Below are positions 47,206 to 58,661 of a stretch of DNA of 64,000 nucleotides, piece by piece (the first letter of the stretch is position 1; each line of letters begins with the position of its first letter). The DNA is from Calidithermus chliarophilus DSM 9957 (GTDB taxonomy: Bacteria > Deinococcota > Deinococci > Deinococcales > Thermaceae): contig NZ_KE387023.1 in the NCBI RefSeq assembly GCF_000430045.1, positions 2,877,576-2,941,575 of the forward strand, read 5' to 3'. The notes beneath the pieces were generated by a model. That model ran no database searches, was not told where the DNA came from, and worked only from the letters and a program-made list of their open reading frames with translations. The position numbers and the translations under genes were made by a program.

Positions 47206-47839
47206 GGTTGCGCAGCTGCTGCGCCAGGAAGGGCAGCAGCCCCTTCTTGAGCCGGCGGGCCGAGGTGCGCACCATGGCCTCGGGCACGTAGCGCACCCGC
47301 CCCCGTTCCTGCAGGGCCAGCCCCAGCAGCACGTCCTCGCGCGCGTGCACCGGGGGGTAGCCGCCGGCCTCGAGCGCCGCCTCCCGCCGGAAGGCCATGT
47401 TGGCCCCGCCCAGGTTGGGCTTGTCCAAAGCCGCCATCAGCCGCAAAAACAGCCGGTAGGCCCACTCCGAGGCCCACTCCTCCCACGGGCGCAGCCCGTA
47501 GAAGGCCATGGGACCGTACAGCGCCACCGCCCCGTCGGCGTGGCGGGCGAGGGCCTCGAGCCACTGCGGCTGTGGCAAGGAGTCGGCGTCGGTGGAGGCC
47601 ACCCACTCGCCGGTGGCGGCCTCGAGGCCCGCCTGCCGCGCCGACGCGACCCCCGGGGTGGGGCAGGCGACCACCCGCGCGCCGTGCCGCCGGGCGATCT
47701 CGGCGGTGGCGTCGGTGGAGCCGTTGTCCACGACGATGACCTCGTGGGGGGGTAGGGTCTGGCGGGCGAGGGCCTCGAGCGCCCCGCCGATGAAGGCTTC
47801 CTCGTTGCGGGCCGGAATCACCACCGAAAAACGCTGCAA
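47153..47839 (-). CDS. Glycosyltransferase family 2
   Basis: 228-residue GT-A transferase: FSVVIPARNEEAFIGGALEAL, STDATAEIA, DADS metal motif in VASTDADSLPQPQW and the catalytic base region HAREDVLLGLALQERG. Substrate unknown. It uses a TTG start at 47839, supported by GGAGG six bases upstream, and no better ATG exists. Its 3' end overlaps the plus-strand GT4 gene. Confidence 0.82.
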   Translation of the reverse strand: MQRFSVVIPARNEEAFIGGALEALARQTLPPHEVIVVDNGSTDATAEIARRHGARVVACPTPGVASARQAGLEAATGEWVASTDADSLPQPQWLEALARHADGAVALYGPMAFYGLRPWEEWASEWAYRLFLRLMAALDKPNLGGANMAFRREAALEAGGYPPVHAREDVLLGLALQERGRVRYVPEAMVRTSARRLKKGLLPFLAQQLRNLSGRTEGYFAEDGERGR

Positions 47840-47924
47840 ATCACGCCTCCGTCACATCGCCCGCGGGAAATGGCTCGGCATTTCCTCTAGGCAGGCTTTT
47901 CCGAACTCCCTTTATACTTTACCC

Positions 47925-49069
47925 GTGTTCCGGATCTTACCCTGGCGGCAGCGCGGTTTGGGCGCGCTGCTGCGGCTCATGCTCGCGTGGGGGCTGCTCG
48001 AGGGCGTCAGAAGCGGCTTCTACGCGGGCTACCTCATTCTCTACGGGCCCAAAGAACTCGGCCTGAACGCGGCGGTCGTGGGCCTGTCCTTCACCATTCA
48101 CCTCCTGGCCGACAGCTTCGGCAAGGGGGTCGGGGGGTATTTAGTTCAGCGCTACGGGATCGGCGTGGTGACCATCTTCGGGGCGGGGATGGGGATGCTG
48201 GCGCTCTACGGCGCCTCCTCGGTGAAGTCCCCGCTGCTGCTGTTCCTGATCTCGGGGGTGTGGGGCATCTCCCTGGCGAGCATCCTGCCCGGGCTCAAGA
48301 CCCTGAGCAGCCGCCTGGCCTTCCAGGGCCGCGAGGGCCGGGCCCTGACCCTCACCGACGGGCTCACCGCCCCCTGGGCCGGGATCGGCCTGCTGGGCGT
48401 GGGCTTAGTGACCAAGCACAACCCCGACCTGGCCTTCGCCCTGCTGCTGGGCGGCCAGATCGCGGCGGTGCTGCTGGGGATCAGCCTGCTGGGCCTGCCC
48501 ATCGCCATGCGGCTGCACAAGCAGGAGTACTACCCCTGGCGGCGGCTGCTCATCTTCATCCCCGCGGCCTTCGGCCAGACCTTCGCCCCGGCCATGATCG
48601 GCTTCCAGGTGCTGCCCTTCGCCCAGAAGATCGGCCTGCTGCCCTGGCAGTTGGTGGTGCTGATGGTGCTGGGGGGCGGCCTGGTCTTCGCCTTGGTACC
48701 CTTCACCGGCCGCATCGCCGACCGGGTCTCGCCCCGCTGGCTGCTGATCCTGGGCCTGGCGGTCCTCGGCGTCTCGATGTTCTGGCTCGCCTCCAAGCCC
48801 GGCTTCAGCGAGATGCTCCTGCTGGCCGTGGTCGCGGGCGTCGGCTTCGCCTGCTTCGTGCCGAGCTGGAACGCGTTGGTGATCCGCATCCTGCCCGAGG
48901 CCAACCGCGCGGCGGCCTGGGGCACCATCCTGATGGTGGAAGGGCTGGGCTTCGCCCTAGGGCCCTCCGCCGGCGGGTTCATCACCGCCACGTTCAGCAC
49001 CGTCTCGGTCACCGCCCGGGTCGGGGGCGCGATCTTCCTGGTGCTGAGCGTCTTCTACCTGATCGTGCT

Positions 49070-49094
<25 letters not shown>
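47925..49094 (+). CDS. MFS transporter
   Basis: 389-residue transporter with 12 predicted helices. The loop motif after helix 2 is replaced by GGYLVQRYGIG, and the second-half motif is GRIADRVSPRW. It lies in the envelope cluster, so it may export a lipid or sugar precursor (in LtaA- or LplT-like fashion), but this is only from context. The GTG at 47925 follows a TATACT -10 box at six bases (leaderless). Its end overlaps the deacetylase start by 25 bases. Confidence 0.82.
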
Positions 49095-50278
<1,184 letters not shown>

Positions 50279-50883
50279 GGCCGCGCCGCACCTCCCCGGC
50301 CACCGAGTAGGTGCTCAGCAGGGTTCCGGGCATCGCGGCGGCGTAGAGGCGCTCGAGCACCGGCAGGCTCCAGGGCAGGGGGTTGACCTCCGGGCTGAAG
50401 GGGTCGAGGTAGATCGCCGTGGCCCAGCGCTCGGGGAAGGTCGCCCCCAGCACGTCCTCGAAGCGCAGCTCCAGGCGGCCCCAGTTGCCCGAGAGCTGGA
50501 GGGGCCCGGCAGGGCCGCCGGGTTCGGGCCAGCGCTCCAGCACCTCCCCCCAAACCTCCCGCGCCGCGCCCTCGAGGGGCACCTCCACCGACTCGAGCAG
50601 GGATCGCCCCAGCGGCGCGAACTCGTAGCTCAGGTACTCCAGCTCGACCCCGCGGCTCAGGGTGTTCTCCAGGGTTACCCGGAAGTTGACGCCCAGCCCG
50701 AAGCCCACCTCGAGCACCCTGGGCTTGGGGTCGAGGTGGGTGCGGGTGAGCTCGAGGTAGAGCTTGCGGGCCTGGGTGAGCGCCCCGTGCACCGAGCTGT
50801 AGGCCTCCTTGAACACGGGGTGCACCAGCGTGGCCGAGCCGTCGGCGGTCTCGAGCCGCTCGAAGCCGGCCTGAGGGAAGCGT

Positions 50884-52311
50884 TCAGGGCCGGGCAAGTT
50901 CCACCCTCTCGGCTTCCTGGCGCATCAGGACCCAAAGCGCCTCGACGTGGCGGCGCTCGGTGAGCTCGGCGCCGATGGACACCCGCGCCATCCAGCGGCC
51001 CTTGAGGACGGCGGGGGTCAGGTAGGCCCTGCCGGAGCGGTTGACCCGGTTCACCCAGCCCAGGGTGTGCCGGTCGAGCTCCTCGGGGCTCAGGCCCGCG
51101 GGCTCGTAGCGCACGCAGACGGTCTGGAGGGGCACCGGGGCCAGCACCTTCCAGCCGGGGGCCTGGCGCACCTGGGCCTCGAGCCAGCGGGCGTTCTCGA
51201 GGTCGCGCCGCAGCCGCGCCTGCAGGCCCTCGACCCCCTCCTCCAGCAGCGCGAACCAGATCTTGAGCGCCCGGAAGCGCCGCCCCAGCGGGATGCCCCA
51301 GTCGCGGTAGTTCCGGGCGCTGCCGTCGGCGGCGGTCTGGAGGTAGGAGGGGTTGGTGGACATCACCCGCACCAGGTGCTCGGGGTCGCGCACGTAGTAG
51401 AGCGAGCAGTCGAAGGCCGTGCCCAGCCACTTGTGGGGGTTGATCACCACCGAGTCGGCGTGCTCGACGCCGTCCCACATCCAGCGGCACTCGGGCAGGA
51501 TCATGGCCGAGCCCGCCATCGCCGCGTCCACGTGCAGCCACAGCCCGTGCTTCCGGGCGATCTCGGCGACGGGGCGCACCGGGTCGAGGGCGGTGCTGGT
51601 GGTGGTGCCCACCGCCGCCACCACGGCGCAGGGCCGGCGGCCTTCGGCCAGGTCGCGCTCGATGGCCGCCTCGAGCAGGTCCACGCGCATGGCGTGGGCC
51701 TCGTCGGTCTCGATGAGCCGCAGGTTGTCGCGCCCGAAGCCCGCCAGCAGCACCGCCTTGGGCACAGAGCTGTGGGCCTGGTCCGAGACGTAGGCCACCA
51801 GCGGCCTCTCCTCGGCCTGGAGGCCCCCTCGAGCCTGCGAGTGGCCGGTGGTGCGCTCCCGCGCCGTGAGCATCGCCACCAGCGTGCCCGTGGAGGCGGT
51901 GTCCTGGATCACCCCCTGGAACTCGGGCGGCAGGCCGAACATCTGCCGCAGCCAGTCGTTCATCACCTCCTCGAGCTCGGTGAGCGCGGGGGCCGCCTGC
52001 CAGGAGAGCCCGATCTGCCCCAGCCCGGTCGCCACGATGTCGGCCAGGACCGAGTGCAGCGGCGCGTTGGAGGGGAAGTAGCCGAAGAAGTTGGGGCTCT
52101 GCCAGCCCATCAGGCCGGGAACCAGCTTCTCCAGCTCCTGAGGAATGCCCCCCAGCCCCACCCCCTGCCGGGGCGGCGTCTGCGGGAGTTGCGAGCGCAA
52201 GAACCCCGGCTCGACCTGCGCCATCACCGGCAATTCCTCGACCCGCTCGCGGTATTCGGCGATCCAGTCGATGAGCCGGTAGCCGATGCGTTTGAATTCC
52301 TCGGGGGACAT
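50884..52311 (-). CDS. PLP-dependent amino acid decarboxylase (group II)
   Basis: 475-residue aromatic-L-amino-acid/tryptophan decarboxylase-like enzyme. The PLP lysine is in SVVINPHKWLGTAFDCS; HVDAAMAGSAMI supplies the Asp that binds the pyridine nitrogen, and FGYFPSNAPLHSVLADI is a family block. Substrate may be tyrosine, tryptophan or phenylalanine; not decidable here. TAGCAT ends six bases before the ATG, so it is probably leaderless. It is the first gene of a two-gene unit with mnmD. Confidence 0.9.
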   Translation of the reverse strand: MSPEEFKRIGYRLIDWIAEYRERVEELPVMAQVEPGFLRSQLPQTPPRQGVGLGGIPQELEKLVPGLMGWQSPNFFGYFPSNAPLHSVLADIVATGLGQIGLSWQAAPALTELEEVMNDWLRQMFGLPPEFQGVIQDTASTGTLVAMLTARERTTGHSQARGGLQAEERPLVAYVSDQAHSSVPKAVLLAGFGRDNLRLIETDEAHAMRVDLLEAAIERDLAEGRRPCAVVAAVGTTTSTALDPVRPVAEIARKHGLWLHVDAAMAGSAMILPECRWMWDGVEHADSVVINPHKWLGTAFDCSLYYVRDPEHLVRVMSTNPSYLQTAADGSARNYRDWGIPLGRRFRALKIWFALLEEGVEGLQARLRRDLENARWLEAQVRQAPGWKVLAPVPLQTVCVRYEPAGLSPEELDRHTLGWVNRVNRSGRAYLTPAVLKGRWMARVSIGAELTERRHVEALWVLMRQEAERVELARP

Positions 52312-52351
52312 GGGGATATGCTAACGCTTGCCGGGTGGGCTACGTCGAACG

Positions 52352-52458
52352 CTGGATGCGGAATGCTGATAGCGGATAGCCGGGCGCGGGTCGTGCGTCG
52401 TACGTCGTACGTCCTACGTCGTACGCAAGACGCAATACGCAATACGCCTTGGCCCTCG
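52352..52458. repeat. Long uninterrupted heptamer array
   Basis: About 15 consecutive 7-bp units (GCTGATA, GCGGATA, then GTACGTC repeats, then ATACGCA) with no change of register over 100 bases. Unit order is that of the composite copies read on the other strand. No GC hairpin is attached. Confidence 0.8.
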
Positions 52459-52479
52459 GCCCTCGACTTCCCCCGTCCC

Positions 52480-52508
52480 TTGACCCCCGCCCCTCGAGCC
52501 AAGACAAT
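52480..52508 (+). promoter_or_regulatory. gatC promoter
   Basis: TTGACC (52480-52485), 17-base spacer, GACAAT (52503-52508), seven bases before the gatC ATG, so the transcript is leaderless. Confidence 0.65.
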
Positions 52509-52515
52509 GCAATGC

Positions 52516-52803
52516 ATGGAGATCACGCCCGAGTTGATCCGCCATCTCGAGCACCTCGCCCGCCTCGAGCTCTCCGCCGAGGAGGAAGCCCGCATGGCCG
52601 GGGATCTCAAGAACATCTTCGACTTCTTCGAGAAACTGGGCGAACTCGACACCGAGGGCCTACCCGAGCTGGCCCGCCCGGTCGAGCTGACCAACGTGCT
52701 GCGCGACGACGAGCCGGGGGCGGTCCTTTCCCAGGAGGAAGCGCTCTCCGTAGCCATCGAGGCCAAGGACGGTTTCTTCGTCGTGCCGAGAATGATCGAG
52801 TAA
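52516..52803 (+). CDS. gatC: Asp/Glu-tRNA(Asn/Gln) amidotransferase subunit C
   Basis: 95-residue GatC, the small subunit that holds GatA to GatB. The pattern ELIRHLEHLARLELSAEEEARMAGDLKNIFDFFEKLGELDTEG...PVELTNVLRDDE is full length for the family, and FFVVPRMIE is its usual end. It is separate from gatA and gatB here. The ATG at 52516 has a promoter seven bases upstream. MITE-like copy E sits between it and serS. Confidence 0.95.
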   Translation: MEITPELIRHLEHLARLELSAEEEARMAGDLKNIFDFFEKLGELDTEGLPELARPVELTNVLRDDEPGAVLSQEEALSVAIEAKDGFFVVPRMIE

Positions 52804-52863
52804 TGCCGTATGCCGTACGTCCTACGCATCCGCTATCCTCTTTGGCGTACGACGTAGGACGTG
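52804..52863. repeat. Heptamer array split by a MITE-like element
   Basis: 7-bp units with GTAGGAC/GTACGTC sequence start right after the gatC stop. The same GACGTAGGACG word occurs on the left (52853-52863 region) and right (53024-53037) of MITE-like copy E, so the element seems to have inserted into this array. Confidence 0.65.
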
Positions 52864-53023
52864 ATACCGGATTCAAAAAGATAATCTTCCAAATCAAAAA
52901 ACTCCAGAGGCTATCTTTTTGAATCCTAGAGTACACCCCTCCCTGACGGTCGGCGAAGCAAGCGTATCCCTTCGGCCCGGTTAGTTCGCCGCCGTTCGGC
53001 GCCGAACTAACCGAATCTGGTAT
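52864..53023 (+). mobile_element. MITE-like element, copy E (160 bp)
   Basis: ATACCGGATTC at the left, CCGAATCTGGTAT at the right, TA borders, family hairpin. Its right end creates TATAAG (53021-53026) about 15 bases before the serS ATG, which could serve as a -10 box. Confidence 0.8.
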
Positions 53024-53032
53024 AAGACGTAG

Positions 53033-54764
<1,732 letters not shown>

Positions 54765-54781
54765 CATTTCTTACTCGGCAT

Positions 54782-55180
54782 TTACGGCAAATGGCCCTCG
54801 AGCCGCTCCAGAATCTCCGGCGGGATGCGCGTGGCCCGCCCCTCCCGGTTCTGGCAGAGGTGGCGGCTGTAGCCCTCGGCCAATAGGGTTTCGCCGCGCC
54901 AAACGCGGTAGTCGTAGCGCAGGGCCCTCGAGGAGAGCTCGCTCAGGCGCGCCTCGACCTCTACGGTGTCGCCGAAGCGGGCGGGGACGCGGTACTTGAG
55001 GTTGACCTCGACCACGGCGAAGGCCAGGCCCTGGGCCTCGATCTCGGTGTAGGGGAGGCCCAGGCGCTCGAGCCACTCCACGCGGGCGAGCTCGAGCCAG
55101 GGGATGTAGCGGGAGTGGTGCACCACGCCCATGGCGTCGGTCTCGGCGTAGCGCACCTTGACGGGAACGCGGATCGTCAC
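54782..55180 (-). CDS. YbgC-type acyl-CoA thioesterase
   Basis: 132-residue hotdog-fold thioesterase (4HBT). The catalytic Asp lies in VRYAETDAMGVVHHSRYIPWLELARVEWLERLG, the YbgC signature. It hydrolyses acyl-CoA, probably of short chain. The GTG start at 55180 has TAAGAT seven bases upstream, formed at the border of MITE-like copy F (GGTAT/TAAGAT), so the element may have brought part of the promoter. Confidence 0.88.
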   Translation of the reverse strand: MTIRVPVKVRYAETDAMGVVHHSRYIPWLELARVEWLERLGLPYTEIEAQGLAFAVVEVNLKYRVPARFGDTVEVEARLSELSSRALRYDYRVWRGETLLAEGYSRHLCQNREGRATRIPPEILERLEGHLP

Positions 55181-55193
55181 GGGCCCTATCTTA

Positions 55194-55406
55194 ATACCGG
55201 ATTCAAAAAGATAATCACCCGATCCAAAGAGCCCCAGAGGCTATCTTTTTGAATCCTAGAGCACACCCCTCCCTGACGGTCGGCGAAGCAAGCGTATCCC
55301 TCCCGAGGGGCGCTACCGCCCTCCGCCACGCGGATAACTTCGGTCGGCCGCCCCGCCAAGGCGGGGCGGCGCCGCCGTTCGGTGACGAACTAACCGAATC
55401 GGGTAT
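55194..55406 (+). mobile_element. MITE-like element, copy F (213 bp, full length)
   Basis: ATACCGGATTC to CCGAATCGGGTAT, TA borders. Long hairpin GGATTCAAAAAGATA (55199-55213) with TATCTTTTTGAATCC (55242-55256); second hairpin GCCGCCCCGCC/GGCGGGGCGGC (55347-55370). It lies between rbfA and the thioesterase gene. Confidence 0.85.
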
Positions 55407-55412
55407 TACGGT

Positions 55413-55694
55413 TCAGACCGCCTCGACGAAGCGCAGGCGGGGGATGCGGCGCAGCTTCATGCGCTGGGCGAGCTCGTCCTGAAGGAAGCTGTGGGCGTGG
55501 TTGAGGATGTTCACGGTGTCGGCGGTGCGCTCGAGGGCGCTGACGTACACCACCGCCGAGGCGTTGTCGGGCGAGAGGTCCACGCGCTCGATGCCGACGA
55601 ACATCGGCAAGCGGGGGTCTTGCAGCTCGTCGTGGATGATCTCGGCGAGCAGGCGGGCGGCTTGTTGCTCGAGGCGTTGCTTGCTGATGCTCAT
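55413..55694 (-). CDS. rbfA: Ribosome-binding factor A
   Basis: 93-residue KH-fold protein needed for late 30S maturation. Thermus RbfA is 95 residues. Segments RLEQQAARLLAEIIHDELQDPRLPMFVGIERVDLSPDNASAVVYVS and the end RRIPRLRFV are typical. The ATG at 55694 lies after a hairpin that separates it from glmM. MITE-like copy F starts six bases past its stop. Confidence 0.9.
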   Translation of the reverse strand: MSISKQRLEQQAARLLAEIIHDELQDPRLPMFVGIERVDLSPDNASAVVYVSALERTADTVNILNHAHSFLQDELAQRMKLRRIPRLRFVEAV

Positions 55695-55710
55695 GGCGAA
55701 GTCCCGGGAT

Positions 55711-55729
55711 CTCCCCCGCTCGGGGGGAG
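55711..55729 (-). promoter_or_regulatory. Hairpin between glmM and rbfA
   Basis: CTCCCCC/GGGGGAG with a five-base loop, 17 bases before the rbfA ATG and without a T-tract. It may reduce read-through from glmM into rbfA. Confidence 0.45.
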
Positions 55730-55762
55730 ACTCCCAAGTATGCCCCACCGGCTCGCGGGCTT

Positions 55763-57070
55763 TCAAGCCTGGTCGAGCTGCTGCACCAGTTGCACCATCT
55801 CGGCCGAGACGCCCTCGATCAGCTCGGCCGGCCCCTCGACCATCACGCGCACCAGCGGCTCGGTGCCCGAGGGGCGCACGTTGATGCGGCCCTGCCCCGC
55901 CAGCCGGGCCTCGGCCTGGGTGATGGCCGCGTGCAGCTCGGGCTTTTGCATCAGGGCGTGCTTGTCGCGCACCCGCACGTTCTTGAGGAGCTGGGGGAAC
56001 ATCGGCAGCGCGTCGTGCCACTCCACGAGGTCGCGGCCCGACTCGAGCATGGCCGAGAGGGTGAGCACGGCGGTGAGCATGCCGTCGCCGGTGGGGGCGT
56101 GGTCGAGGAAGAGCACGTGGCCGCTCTGCTCGCCCCCCAGGGTCAGGCTGCTGGCCTTGAGCTTCTCGTACACGTAGCGGTCGCCCACGGCGGTGCGGTA
56201 GAAGGTGACGCCCGCCTCGCGCAGCTTGACCTCCAGGCCCATGTTGCTCATCAGGGTGCCCACCACGCCGGGCTCGCGCCGCACCAGGGCGTTGAGGTAG
56301 AGCATGTGGTCGCCGTGGAACTCGCGCCCCTGCCGGTCGACGAGGATGGCGCGGTCGCCGTCGCCATCGAAGGCCACGCCGAGGTCGTAGCCCATCTCGA
56401 CCACCTGGGCCTTGAGAAATTCGGGGTGGGTCGAGCCGCAGCCCTTGTTGATGTTGCGCCCGTCGGGGGTGTTGAACATCACGAAGACCTCGGCCCCCAA
56501 GCGCTGGAAGAGGCGGTGCGCCAGGCGGTAGGTGGCCCCGTTGGCGGTGTCGAGCACGATCTTGAGGCCCTCGAGGCTGCGACCCTTGGAGGCCAGGAAG
56601 TCGAGGTACATGCGCTCGGCCTCGCTGAAGTCGGCCACGGTGCCGATGCCGTCGGTCTTGAGGTCTTGCTCCAACAGCTTCTCGATCTCGAGCTCCACCT
56701 CGTCGGGCAGCTTGTCGCCCTGGGCGCTGAAGAACTTGATCCCGTTGTCCTGGTAGGGGTTGTGGCTGGCCGAGATCATCACCCCGGCCGTGGCCCCGAG
56801 CTGCTTGGTCAGGTAGGCCACGCCCGGCGTGGGCAGCACCCCCAGGTGCTCGACCCGCACGCCCTGCGACATGAGCCCGGCGGCCAGGGCGGCCTCGAGC
56901 AGGTCGCACGACTGCCGGGTGTCCTTGCCCAGGAGCACGACCGGCCGGCGGTCGTGGGACTTGAAGTACGCACCGGCCGCCTGGCCGAGCTTGAGGACGA
57001 ATTCGGGCGTCAGGGGCGGCTCACCGGCCACGCCGCGCACGCCATCGGTGCCGAAGTATTTGCGACTCAC
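55763..57070 (-). CDS. glmM: Phosphoglucosamine mutase
   Basis: 435-residue enzyme that interconverts glucosamine-6-phosphate and glucosamine-1-phosphate for peptidoglycan. The active-site Ser is in GVMISASHNPYQDNG, metal ligands in GVAFDGDGDRAI, and the phosphate-binding loop is INVRPSGTEPLVRVMVEG. The GTG start at 57070 has TAGACT ending seven bases upstream, so it is leaderless. It precedes rbfA. Confidence 0.97.
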   Translation of the reverse strand: MSRKYFGTDGVRGVAGEPPLTPEFVLKLGQAAGAYFKSHDRRPVVLLGKDTRQSCDLLEAALAAGLMSQGVRVEHLGVLPTPGVAYLTKQLGATAGVMISASHNPYQDNGIKFFSAQGDKLPDEVELEIEKLLEQDLKTDGIGTVADFSEAERMYLDFLASKGRSLEGLKIVLDTANGATYRLAHRLFQRLGAEVFVMFNTPDGRNINKGCGSTHPEFLKAQVVEMGYDLGVAFDGDGDRAILVDRQGREFHGDHMLYLNALVRREPGVVGTLMSNMGLEVKLREAGVTFYRTAVGDRYVYEKLKASSLTLGGEQSGHVLFLDHAPTGDGMLTAVLTLSAMLESGRDLVEWHDALPMFPQLLKNVRVRDKHALMQKPELHAAITQAEARLAGQGRINVRPSGTEPLVRVMVEGPAELIEGVSAEMVQLVQQLDQA

Positions 57071-57088
57071 GGCGAATAGTCTAACGGG

Positions 57089-57180
57089 GAATGTCGATGG
57101 TCGATAGCGGATAGTCGATAGCCGGGCGCGGGTCGTACGTCGTACGTCCTACGCCAAACGCAAGACGCCTCAGCCCTCGA
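57089..57180. repeat. Heptamer array
   Basis: At least 11 consecutive 7-bp units (GTCGATA, GCGGATA, GCCGGGC, GTACGTC twice, then AGACGCC-like) in the gap upstream of the SLH-like gene. The order mirrors the array at 52352. Confidence 0.75.
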
Positions 57181-57250
57181 CCTCGAGTGCCACAGGCCCA
57201 ATGTGCTCCGGACGGCCCACGACTGCCCGGATTCGCGGCATCCTGTAGGC

Positions 57251-57727
57251 ATGCGCTGGTTGCTGGCAGGTTTGGCGGTCCTGGGGTTGGCGGGGGCGCA
57301 GCAGGCCCCGCGGGGCGGTTTCGTGGACGTGCCGCCTTGCCACTGGGCGGCGGAGGCGGTGCGGGCGCTGGCGGCGAAGGAGTTGGTCCAGGGGAGCCCG
57401 GCGGGCTCGAGGGAACTCGTAGAGAACGCCCTGCGGCAGGTGTTCGAGGGGCTCAGGTGCGGCGATCCGGGGTGGAGCCTCGAGTTCCTCGAGGGCGCCC
57501 CTCCCGGCTTCGCGACCGGCGCCGTGGGGAAGATCGACGGGTTCGAGCTCCGGGGGCTGCAAACCCGCGTCAGCGGGGGCGAGGCCACGGTCAGCTTCCA
57601 GGTGGTCATCTCGGAAGGGGGCAGCGTTTACACCCGCCGGGGCACGGCCCGGCTCGTGTCGGGTCCGGGCGGCTGGCGCGTGGTTTATAGCAGCTTAGTG
57701 GCGCTCGGCCTGCCCTACTTCAGGTAG
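57251..57727 (+). CDS. Exported protein with a partial SLH-like domain
   Basis: 158-residue protein with a signal peptide (MRWLLAGLAVLGLAGAQ). After it comes GGFVDVPPCHWAAEAVRALAAKELVQGSP, which matches the start of an S-layer homology domain (FxDVPxxHWAxxAV), but only one partial repeat. The second half is a beta-rich domain (STVSFQVVISEGG-like). It may sit on the S-layer or secondary cell wall. The ATG at 57251 is chosen because it starts the signal peptide. Confidence 0.65.
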   Translation: MRWLLAGLAVLGLAGAQQAPRGGFVDVPPCHWAAEAVRALAAKELVQGSPAGSRELVENALRQVFEGLRCGDPGWSLEFLEGAPPGFATGAVGKIDGFELRGLQTRVSGGEATVSFQVVISEGGSVYTRRGTARLVSGPGGWRVVYSSLVALGLPYFR

Positions 57728-57768
57728 GGTCACACCGGCCCGCACTTTTTGGGATAGATTATGAACAG

Positions 57769-58434
57769 GTGAACCCCTTGGGCGAGTTGCTGAACTGGTG
57801 GAACTTCGTCTTCGCCCTGCCCCTGGCGGTGGGGCTGCTGCTGAGCCTGGGGGTGGTGCTGATGGGCGCCCACGGCGATCACGCCCACGACGGCGACGCC
57901 GACCACGGCCACGGCGACCATCCCGACCCCGGCGACCACGGCCACGGCTCGCCTTTGGGCGACCTGGCAGGCTTCTTCGGCTTCGGACGCGGGATCTCCC
58001 TCTCCCTGCTGCTGCCGATGCTGATGGCGACCTGGGGGCTGGTGGGGTTGGTCAGCAACAACTGGCTCTCCAGCTTCCTGCCGCCCGCGCTGTTCTTCCC
58101 CGTCTCGGCCCTGCTGGGCCTGCTGGGCGCTGCCCTGGTGGGGCAGGGCCTGGCCCGGCTGATGGGTCGCCTCTTCGCCAGCCGCAAGAGCGCCATCCAG
58201 ACCGGCGACCTGGTGGGCATGTGGGGCCGCGCGGCGTTCCGCGTCACGGCCACGGGCGGAGCGGCCAACGTGCGCGACCGCTTCGGCAACATCCACCGGG
58301 TGGTCTGCCAGACCCTACCGGGGGAGCCCGAGCTCGAGGCGGGCCGCGAAATCCTGGTGCTCGACTACGACAAGGAGCGCGGGGTCTACCTCGTGCAGGC
58401 CCACCCCTTCCCACAGGAAGCCAGGCCCAACTGA
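57769..58434 (+). CDS. YqiJ-like membrane protein with OB fold
   Basis: 221-residue protein: N-terminal helix, a His/Asp-rich loop (GDHAHDGDADHGHGDHPDPGDHGHG, about 36-60), two or three more helices and a C-terminal OB domain (TGDLVGMWGRAAFRVT...VLDYDKERGVYLV). This matches YqiJ-type partners of flotillins. The His-rich loop could bind metal. GTG 57769 is supported by TAGATT eight bases upstream; a short ATG at 57761 is out of frame. The flotillin follows after a structured gap. Confidence 0.78.
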   Translation: MNPLGELLNWWNFVFALPLAVGLLLSLGVVLMGAHGDHAHDGDADHGHGDHPDPGDHGHGSPLGDLAGFFGFGRGISLSLLLPMLMATWGLVGLVSNNWLSSFLPPALFFPVSALLGLLGAALVGQGLARLMGRLFASRKSAIQTGDLVGMWGRAAFRVTATGGAANVRDRFGNIHRVVCQTLPGEPELEAGREILVLDYDKERGVYLVQAHPFPQEARPN

Positions 58435-58462
58435 CCCGCCGGCCGGCGGAAACGCTTAGAAT

Positions 58463-58588
58463 AGCCCCGTACCACAGCTAAGCGGCTCCAGGGTGAGGCT
58501 TACGGCCTCGTCCCGACCCGAGGGAGCATGGGAGCGCCGCAGTGAGTTTGCTGCCATCGCCGTTCTGCAGACCCACTACGGTGCGGCT
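58463..58588 (+). ncRNA. Structured RNA candidate in the flotillin leader
   Basis: The 227-base gap before the flotillin gene holds AGCC plus CCGTA (58463-58471) that pair with TACGG and GGCT (58577-58588), closing a domain with internal hairpins such as GAGGC/GCCTC, GCGGC/GCCGC and GCAG/CTGC. It looks like a leader RNA or small RNA. No known riboswitch was recognised; an FMN-like GGGTGA...TCCCGACC is present but the rest of that motif is not. Confidence 0.35.
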
Positions 58589-58661
58589 TAAAGCCTTCCC
58601 GCGCGGTTGCTAGGCGGCCGCAAGCCCTGTAGGATGCGCTGGTATCGGAGGTGATTCCAAA

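Noticed and set aside
58480..58560. FMN riboswitch before the flotillin gene
   Set aside because: Only a partial GGGTGA...TCCCGACC resemblance; the remaining helices and the expected gene context (riboflavin genes) are absent.
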